From: Pseudaestuariivita sp.
GTDB taxonomy: Bacteria > Pseudomonadota > Alphaproteobacteria > Rhodobacterales > Rhodobacteraceae
DNA length: 5,492 bases
Assembly: GCA_020629995.1 (NCBI GenBank)
Contig: JAHDCH010000198.1
Location: forward strand, 1-5,492
Reading direction: 5' to 3'
The notes beneath the pieces are model-generated. The model did no database searches and was not told where the DNA came from. It saw only the letters and a list, made by a program, of their open reading frames with translations. This document shows positions 1 to 5,492 of the stretch, piece after piece (position 1 is the first letter of the stretch; each line of letters begins with the position of its first letter). Position numbers and translations under genes: made by a program.

Positions 1-383
1 TTCTCCAGCACCGTGCGGTGCGGCAGCAGGCCAAAGCTCTGGAACACCATGCCCATCTTGTTGCGGCGCAGGTCGATCAGCTCTTTTTCGGGCAAGGCCA
101 TGATGTCCTGCCCTTCGACCTCGATCGTGCCGCCGGTGATGTCGTGCAGGCGCGAGAAACAGCGCACCAGCGTGGATTTGCCCGACCCCGACAGGCCCAT
201 GATCACCAGCATCTCGCCCCGGCCCACCTCGATCGAGACATCCTTGACCCCGGCGATGTAGCCATCGGCGCGGATCTCGTCAAAGCTGCGGCCCTCGGGC
301 ATCTTGCTGAGGTATCCCTCCGGGTCCGCGCCAAAGATCTTCCACACATTCTTGCAAGAGATGACTGGTGCTTCGGATGCCAT
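1..383 (-). CDS. Quaternary amine (glycine betaine/proline betaine-type) ABC transporter ATP-binding protein, partial
   Basis: This is the cytoplasmic ATPase of an osmolyte or methylated-amine importer; it powers uptake of the ligand delivered by the binding protein encoded just upstream. Only 127 residues are in the window; the C-terminal part lies beyond the left edge. The Walker A motif GLSGSGKST is at residues 63-71 and the Q-loop (MVFQSFGLLPH, Gln115) at about 112-122. The insert before Walker A (KIFGADPEGYLSKMPEG, then a Phe-Asp-Glu-Ile stretch) is the extended N-terminus typical of ProV/OpuAA ATPases and separates it from most other ABC ATPases. The signature motif, Walker B and any CBS domains are out of view. 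The start is the ATG complementary to 381-383; a GAGG lies about 13 bases upstream, a rather long spacing. It is the second gene of the minus-strand operon. The family is clear; the substrate (betaine, choline, TMAO) cannot be read from the ATPase. Confidence 0.93.
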   Translation of the reverse strand, partial: MASEAPVISCKNVWKIFGADPEGYLSKMPEGRSFDEIRADGYIAGVKDVSIEVGRGEMLVIMGLSGSGKSTLVRCFSRLHDITGGTIEVEGQDIMALPEKELIDLRRNKMGMVFQSFGLLPHRTVLE

Positions 384-447
384 TGCGTGTGTCCAACCTC
401 GGGTTCGGGGGCGCGCCAAACGGCGCATCATTTCAAGAGTGTGTAGA

Positions 448-483
448 ATAAGGCCCTGCCCGACAAGCGGACAGGGCCCTTAT
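448..483 (-). terminator. Stem-loop between binding-protein and ATPase genes; partial terminator or mRNA-stabilising hairpin
   Basis: Bases 448-458 pair with 472-483 over 11 base pairs with one bulged base (C477). An inner CCG/CGG stem (460-462 with 468-470) closes on an ACAAG loop. The core is GC-rich, so a stable hairpin is expected. In the minus-strand transcript it is followed by TCTACAC rather than a run of U, so a full intrinsic terminator is unlikely. It sits 22 bases past the stop codon of the binding-protein gene and ahead of the ATPase gene, a position where such hairpins commonly protect the binding-protein message or reduce read-through, giving more binding protein than ATPase. 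The structure is seen in the sequence; the function is inferred. Confidence 0.55.
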
Positions 484-499
484 CTGACTGTTCTGTCAG
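484..499 (-). repeat. Small inverted repeat next to the main intercistronic stem-loop
   Basis: CTGAC (484-488) and GTCAG (495-499) form a 5-base-pair stem with a 6-base loop. It lies 6 bases beyond the stop codon of the binding-protein gene and directly abuts the larger hairpin, so the two could stack as tandem hairpins in the minus-strand transcript. A 5-base stem alone could arise by chance. Confidence 0.35.
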
Positions 500-505
500 G
501 CGGGC

Positions 506-1570
<1,065 letters not shown>

Positions 1571-1699
1571 TCAAGTAAATTTCTTCTCAGGGGCGATTTT
1601 CTATGGTGCTCGGGCGCATCGCGGTCTAGCGTTTTCGGGCTGACGTGTCCGATTTGCGCCTAATTCTGTCGGGTGCCGCCACGATTTTCGATGCGATTC

Positions 1700-1714
1700 C
1701 GCGCAAGCTGCGCG
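1700..1714 (+). repeat. GC-rich inverted repeat abutting the soxB ribosome binding site
   Basis: CGCGC (1700-1704) and GCGCG (1710-1714) flank AAGCT and would fold into a short, strong hairpin in the soxB leader. Its last base touches the Shine-Dalgarno run at 1715-1721. An alternative outer pairing, TTTCG (1686-1690) with CGAAA (1713-1717), would take in part of the Shine-Dalgarno run. An effect on translation is possible but only inferred. Confidence 0.3.
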
Positions 1715-1721
1715 AAAGGAG
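1715..1721 (+). promoter_or_regulatory. Ribosome binding site of soxB
   Basis: AAAGGAG lies 9 bases before the ATG at 1731, a near-ideal Shine-Dalgarno sequence. It fixes the start of the beta-subunit gene. Confidence 0.75.
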
Positions 1722-1730
1722 TCCGATTCC

Positions 1731-2981
1731 ATGCGCTATTCCGGTTTCAGGGTCATAAAAGAGGCACTGACAGGCCACCGCGGCTGGGGGCCTGCGTGGC
1801 GCGATCCCGAACCACAGCCCGCCTACGACATCGTCATCATTGGCGGTGGCGGGCACGGGCTGGCCACGGCGTACTACCTGGCGTCGGTCTATGGCCAAAA
1901 GAGGATCGCGGTTCTCGAGAAGGGCTGGATCGGCGGCGGCAATGTGGGCCGCAACACGACCATCATCCGTTCGAACTACCTGCTGGATGGGAATGAACCG
2001 TTCTATGAATTCTCGCTCAAGCTGTGGGAAGGGCTGGAACAAGAGCTGAACTACAACGCGATGGTGTCCCAGCGCGGGATCCTCAACCTGATCCACACCG
2101 ATGCCCAGCGCGATGCCTTCATCCGGCGGGGCAATGCGATGATCCTGAACGGCGCCGATGCCGAACTGCTCAGCACCGAGCAGATCAAGGCGCGCTACCC
2201 GTTCCTCAATACCGAAAACGCCCGCTTCCCGATCAAGGGGGGCCTTGCCCAGCACCGCGGCGGCACGGTGCGCCACGATGCGGTCGCCTGGGGCTATGCG
2301 CGCGGCGCGGACCGGCTGGGCGTCGACATCATCCAGAACTGCGAAGTCACCGGCTTTGTGATGGAAGGCGGCACCTGCACCGGGGTTGAAACCTCGCGCG
2401 GGACGATCAAGGCCGCCAAGGTCGCCTCCTGCGTCGCCGGTTCGTCGTCGCGCGTGATGGAAAAGGCCGGCATGCGCCTGCCCATCGAAAGCCACGTGCT
2501 GCAGGCCTTTGTATCCGAAGGGCTCAAACCGCTCCTGCCCGGCGTCATCACCTTTGGCGCGGGGCATTTCTATTGCTCGCAATCCGACAAGGGCGGGCTG
2601 GTCTTTGGCGGCGACATCGACGGGTACAATTCCTACGCCCAGCGCGGCAACCTGCCGGTGGTCGAAGACGTCTGCGAAGGCGGCATGGCGATCTTTCCAA
2701 ACCTGGGGCGCGCGCGCCTGCTGCGGATGTGGGGCGGGATCATGGACATGTCGATGGACGGCTCGCCCATCATCGACCGCACCCATGTGGGTGGCCTCTA
2801 TTTCAACGGCGGCTGGTGCTACGGCGGGTTCAAGGCGACGCCCGCCTCGGGCTATGTCTACGCCCACCTTCTGGCCACGGGCCAGCCGCACCCCACCGCC
2901 ACCGCCTATCGCTTTGACCGCTTCAACCGCGGCCTGATGATCGACGAAAAAGGGATGGGCAATCAGCCCAATTTGCACTGA
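1731..2981 (+). CDS. soxB: Sarcosine oxidase-family beta subunit (SoxB; possibly N-methylglutamate dehydrogenase subunit MgdA)
   Basis: This 416-residue DAO-type flavoprotein is the catalytic subunit that oxidises the N-methyl group of a secondary amine; it acts in the cytoplasm. The FAD-binding Rossmann motif GGGGHG is at residues 38-43 after the strand YDIVIIG, with Glu63 (VLEKG) at the end of the second strand. RGGTVRHDAVAWGY (177-190) contains His182, matching the histidine that carries covalent FMN in characterised heterotetrameric sarcosine oxidases. GGFKATPASG (365-374) is the conserved C-terminal FAD/substrate-site motif with Lys368. Length is normal for the family, and the start has a strong Shine-Dalgarno. 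The stop overlaps the delta gene start by one base (TGATG), indicating translational coupling. Several motifs (VITFGAGHFYCSQSDKG, GGDIDGYNSY, MDMSMDGSPI, GGWCYGG) differ from the MSN..H.YISQSDKG, IGAG.D.Y and CGWGTGG forms I recall for classical SoxB, so N-methylglutamate may be the substrate. Family assignment is firm; substrate is not. Confidence 0.92.
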   Translation: MRYSGFRVIKEALTGHRGWGPAWRDPEPQPAYDIVIIGGGGHGLATAYYLASVYGQKRIAVLEKGWIGGGNVGRNTTIIRSNYLLDGNEPFYEFSLKLWEGLEQELNYNAMVSQRGILNLIHTDAQRDAFIRRGNAMILNGADAELLSTEQIKARYPFLNTENARFPIKGGLAQHRGGTVRHDAVAWGYARGADRLGVDIIQNCEVTGFVMEGGTCTGVETSRGTIKAAKVASCVAGSSSRVMEKAGMRLPIESHVLQAFVSEGLKPLLPGVITFGAGHFYCSQSDKGGLVFGGDIDGYNSYAQRGNLPVVEDVCEGGMAIFPNLGRARLLRMWGGIMDMSMDGSPIIDRTHVGGLYFNGGWCYGGFKATPASGYVYAHLLATGQPHPTATAYRFDRFNRGLMIDEKGMGNQPNLH

Positions 2982-3268
2982 TGCTGATCAATCACCCCCT
3001 TCTGGGCCCGCGCGACGCCGCCGAGTTCACCTATATGGGCGACGCCTCGCTGATCCACCGCCCCGACTGGCAGGCGAGCGATGCCGCGGCGCAATTTGCC
3101 GACTATGGCTACCTGCGCGACAACCCGGCAGGCCTGCACCGCGAGCTGTGGTTCCATGAAGGCGGCGACCGGTCCTGGCTCGTCGTCACCCGCGACACGA
3201 CCACCCATGAGATCACACAAGTCGAGCTGGCCCGCGACGTGGCCCGCCGCGAGGGGCGCAGCACATGA
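2981..3268 (+). CDS. soxD: Sarcosine oxidase-family delta subunit without the usual zinc cysteines (SoxD/MgdB-like)
   Basis: A 95-residue small subunit of the heterotetrameric amine-demethylating complex; in characterised sarcosine oxidase the delta subunit is structural and binds zinc. Family hallmarks are LGPRDAAEF (8-16), YLRDNPAG (44-51) and LWFHEGGDRSW (56-66) followed by ARDT-like VTRDTTTHEI (69-78). The usual N-terminal CPxCGPR reads HPLLGPR here (His5, Leu8), and the usual HxxxC reads HEGGD (His59, Asp63), so all three cysteine ligands are absent and only the histidine remains; the protein has no cysteine at all. The length is normal and the rest is conserved, so this does not look like decay. 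The ATG overlaps the soxB stop by one base and the gene has no clear Shine-Dalgarno of its own, as expected for coupled translation. Its own stop overlaps the alpha gene start (ATGA). Confidence 0.88.
   Translation: MLINHPLLGPRDAAEFTYMGDASLIHRPDWQASDAAAQFADYGYLRDNPAGLHRELWFHEGGDRSWLVVTRDTTTHEITQVELARDVARREGRST
3251..3256 (+). promoter_or_regulatory. Ribosome binding site of soxA inside the end of soxD
   Basis: GAGGGG lies 8 bases before the ATG at 3265, within the last codons of the delta gene. It supports the start with the ATGA overlap rather than a later methionine. Confidence 0.6.
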
Positions 3269-5492
3269 CCCAAGCCAATCGCCTGTCCGGCGGTCTGATC
3301 GACCGCTCGCAAACGCTGACCTTCACCTTTGACGGCAAAAGCTATCAGGGCCACCCCGGCGACACGCTTGCCTCGGCTCTGCTGGCCAATGACGTGCGCC
3401 TCATGGGGCGGTCGTTCAAATACCACCGCCCGCGCGGTCCGCTGACCGCCGGCTCGGCCGAGCCCAACGCGATTGTCGAGCTGCGCACCGGCGCCCGCAA
3501 GGAGCCGAACACCCGCGCCACCACCGCCGAGCTGTTTGACGGGCTGTCGGCCAATTCGCAAAACCGCTGGCCCTCGCTGGCGTTCGACGCGATGGCAATC
3601 AACGACCGGCTGTCGAACTTCTTTGCCGCCGGGTTCTATTACAAGACATTCATGTGGCCCGCCGCATTCTGGGAAAAGCTGTACGAGCCGATCATCCGCA
3701 AAGCCGCCGGCCTCGGCACTCTCGCGCACGAGCCCGACCCCGACAGCTACGACAAGGGCTTTTTGCACTGCGATTTGCTGGTCATCGGCAGCGGCCCTTC
3801 GGGGCTGATGGCCGCGCTGACCGCGGCGCGCGCCGGGGCCAAGGTGATCCTCGCGGATGAAGACTTTGTCCACGGTGGCCAGCTGAACGCCGAAACCTTT
3901 GCTATCGCGGGTCAAAGCGCACCCGGCTGGGCCGCCGCCACCGTGGCCGAGCTGGCATCGATGCCCAACGTCCGCCTCATGGCGCGCACCACTGTGATTG
4001 GCGCGTTCGACCATGGCATTTATGGCGCGGTCGAACGGGTCAGCGACCACCTTGCCGAACCCGCGCCCGGCAAACCGCGCCAGATCCTGTGGCGCGTCTA
4101 TTCCAAACGCTGCATCCTCGCCGCCGGGGCCACCGAGAGGCCCATCGCGTTTGAAAACAACGACCGCCCCGGCATCATGCTCGCCTCGGCCTTGCGCGCC
4201 TATGCCAACCGCTGGGCCGCGACGCCCGCGCGCCGGGTGGCGATCTTTACCAATAACGACGACGGCCACCGCACCGCCGCCGATCTGCATGCCGCCGGGG
4301 TCAAGGTCCTTGCGGTGATCGACACCCGCGCCCACGCGCCCGCCAGCAGCGATTACGAAGTGCTCGCCGGCGCGCATGTCACCGATACCTCGGGCCGGCT
4401 TGGCCTGACCTTCGTCAAGGCGCAGCTGGCCGATGGCTCCGAACGGGTGATGGAATGCGGCGCTTTGGGTGTGTCGGGCGGGTGGAACCCCAACGTCCAC
4501 CTCGCCTCGCACCAGCGTGGCCGCCCTGTGTGGCAAGAGGACATAGCCGCGTTTGTGCCCGGCAATGCCCTGCCCGTGGGCATGCATGCCGCCGGGGCCG
4601 CTTTGGGCCATTTCTCCACCCACGGTGCGCTGTCCAGCGGTGTGTCCGTCGCGACCGAGGCTCTGAAGGGTCTCGGGATCAAAGCCAAAGCCCCCGCCCT
4701 GCCGCAGGCCGAAGACGCACCCGTGCGCATCACGCCGTTCTGGCACGTGGCGGGCGCCAAACGCGCGTGGCTCGACCAGCAGAACGACGTGACAGCCAAG
4801 GACGTGAAGCTGGCGCATCAGGAAAACTTCAAATCGGTTGAGCATCTCAAGCGTTACACGACGCTCGGCATGGCCACCGATCAGGGCAAAACGTCGAACA
4901 TGGGCGGCCTCGCCATCATGGCCGAACTGGCGGGCAAGCCGATCCCCGAGGTCGGCACCACCATCTTTCGCCCGCCCTACACCCCCACCGCCATCGGCGT
5001 TCTTGCAGGCCGGTCGCGCGACGCAGATTTCCGCCCCGTCCGCAAAACCCCGTCGCACACATGGGCCGAAGAACAAGGCGCGGTGTTTGTCGAGGTCGGC
5101 ATGTGGCTGCGGGCGCAATGGTTCCCACGCCCCGGCGAGACGCATTGGCGCCAGTCCGTCGACCGCGAAGTTCTGCAGACCCGCAAAACGGTCGGCATCT
5201 GCGATGTGACCACTCTGGGCAAGATCGACGTGCAAGGCGCGGATGCCGCGACCTTCCTCAACAAGATCTACTGCAACCCCTTCGCCAAGGTGCCGGTGGG
5301 CAAGGTCCGCTATGGCCTGATGCTGCGCGAAGACGGGATCGCCATGGACGACGGCACCGCCGCGCGTCTGGCCGAGGATCACTTTGTGGTCACCACGACC
5401 ACCGCCAACGCCGTAGGCGTCTACCGCCATATGGAATTTGTGCGCCAGTGCCTCTTTCCCGATCTCGACGTGCAGCTGATCTCGACCACCGA
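3265..5492 (+). CDS. soxA: Sarcosine oxidase-family alpha subunit, partial at the right edge (SoxA; possibly MgdC)
   Basis: The large subunit binds NAD and carries a folate-dependent domain that receives the one-carbon unit released by the beta subunit, making methylene-tetrahydrofolate. The frame is open from 3265 to the window end: 742 residues of a protein usually near 1000. Residues about 20-75 are a ferredoxin-like (Fer2_4) domain without cluster cysteines, with GRSFKYHRPRG at about 48-58; cysteine loss here is normal for this family. A Rossmann motif GSGPSG (175-180) follows LLVI, with the acidic end LADED at 196-200. ILAAGATERP (284-293) and NNDRPGIMLAS (298-308) complete the pyridine nucleotide-disulfide reductase-like region. 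DVTAKDV (509-515) and RYTTLGMATDQGKTSN (530-545) mark the linker. The GcvT/aminomethyltransferase-like domain starts near 600 (AEEQGAVFVE) and includes CDVTTLGKIDVQG (645-657) and RYGLMLREDG (682-691). The C-terminal part of this domain is missing. The start overlaps soxD by 4 bases. Confidence 0.92.
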   Translation, partial: MTQANRLSGGLIDRSQTLTFTFDGKSYQGHPGDTLASALLANDVRLMGRSFKYHRPRGPLTAGSAEPNAIVELRTGARKEPNTRATTAELFDGLSANSQNRWPSLAFDAMAINDRLSNFFAAGFYYKTFMWPAAFWEKLYEPIIRKAAGLGTLAHEPDPDSYDKGFLHCDLLVIGSGPSGLMAALTAARAGAKVILADEDFVHGGQLNAETFAIAGQSAPGWAAATVAELASMPNVRLMARTTVIGAFDHGIYGAVERVSDHLAEPAPGKPRQILWRVYSKRCILAAGATERPIAFENNDRPGIMLASALRAYANRWAATPARRVAIFTNNDDGHRTAADLHAAGVKVLAVIDTRAHAPASSDYEVLAGAHVTDTSGRLGLTFVKAQLADGSERVMECGALGVSGGWNPNVHLASHQRGRPVWQEDIAAFVPGNALPVGMHAAGAALGHFSTHGALSSGVSVATEALKGLGIKAKAPALPQAEDAPVRITPFWHVAGAKRAWLDQQNDVTAKDVKLAHQENFKSVEHLKRYTTLGMATDQGKTSNMGGLAIMAELAGKPIPEVGTTIFRPPYTPTAIGVLAGRSRDADFRPVRKTPSHTWAEEQGAVFVEVGMWLRAQWFPRPGETHWRQSVDREVLQTRKTVGICDVTTLGKIDVQGADAATFLNKIYCNPFAKVPVGKVRYGLMLREDGIAMDDGTAARLAEDHFVVTTTTANAVGVYRHMEFVRQCLFPDLDVQLISTT

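Noticed and set aside
18..446. 142-codon plus-strand open frame at the left edge
   Set aside because: It lies opposite the ATPase gene, whose Walker A and Q-loop are unmistakable; this frame is its shadow.
1626..2978. 450-codon minus-strand open frame opposite the beta-subunit gene
   Set aside because: It mirrors a well-supported flavoprotein gene, has low-complexity composition and no recognisable motif, and would run across the divergent promoter region.
3265..3480. Possible iron-sulfur ferredoxin domain at the N-terminus of the alpha subunit
   Set aside because: The fold resembles Fer2_4 but has no cysteine in this region; a cluster-free ferredoxin-like domain is normal for sarcosine oxidase alpha subunits, so it is not a novelty.
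3109..5430. Very long open frame (773 codons) on the minus strand opposite the alpha-subunit gene
   Set aside because: The plus-strand frame has clear sarcosine oxidase alpha motifs throughout. The antisense frame is Gly/Arg/His/Ala-rich with no recognisable domain, and is a shadow of strong G/C bias at third codon positions.

Overview
The window looks like a GC-rich alphaproteobacterial chromosome, most likely a Rhodobacterales/Roseobacter-type organism. This is inferred from strong G/C preference at third codon positions, the style of the proteins and the gene neighbourhood; no rRNA or other marker is present to confirm it. The region is ordinary, well-organised catabolic DNA. I see no mobile element, CRISPR array, tRNA or rRNA, and no frameshift or broken gene.

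Left part (1-1447, minus strand): the start of an ABC transporter operon for a quaternary or methylated amine. The first gene encodes a secreted OpuAC-type substrate-binding protein (506-1447). After a 122-base spacer carrying two stem-loops comes the N-terminal third of a ProV-like ATPase (1-383), cut by the window edge. The permease is not in view and is expected beyond the left edge.

Middle (1448-1730): a 283-base divergent intergenic region that should hold the promoters for both directions. It contains short inverted repeats and only weak promoter-like hexamers.

Right part (1731-5492, plus strand): three tightly coupled genes in the order beta, delta, alpha of the heterotetrameric sarcosine oxidase family (soxB-soxD-soxA; a gamma gene is expected beyond the right edge). 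They overlap by 1 and 4 bases. The same gene order and folds are used by N-methylglutamate dehydrogenase (mgdABCD), so sequence alone leaves the substrate open.

Together the halves suggest one pathway: import of a methylated amine (glycine betaine, choline, TMAO or similar), then oxidative removal of an N-methyl group from a secondary amine (sarcosine or N-methylglutamate), with the one-carbon unit passed to tetrahydrofolate on the alpha subunit. The most notable details are a delta subunit that has lost the family's three zinc-ligand cysteines, beta-subunit motifs that differ from those I associate with classical SoxB, and the stem-loops between the binding-protein and ATPase genes.
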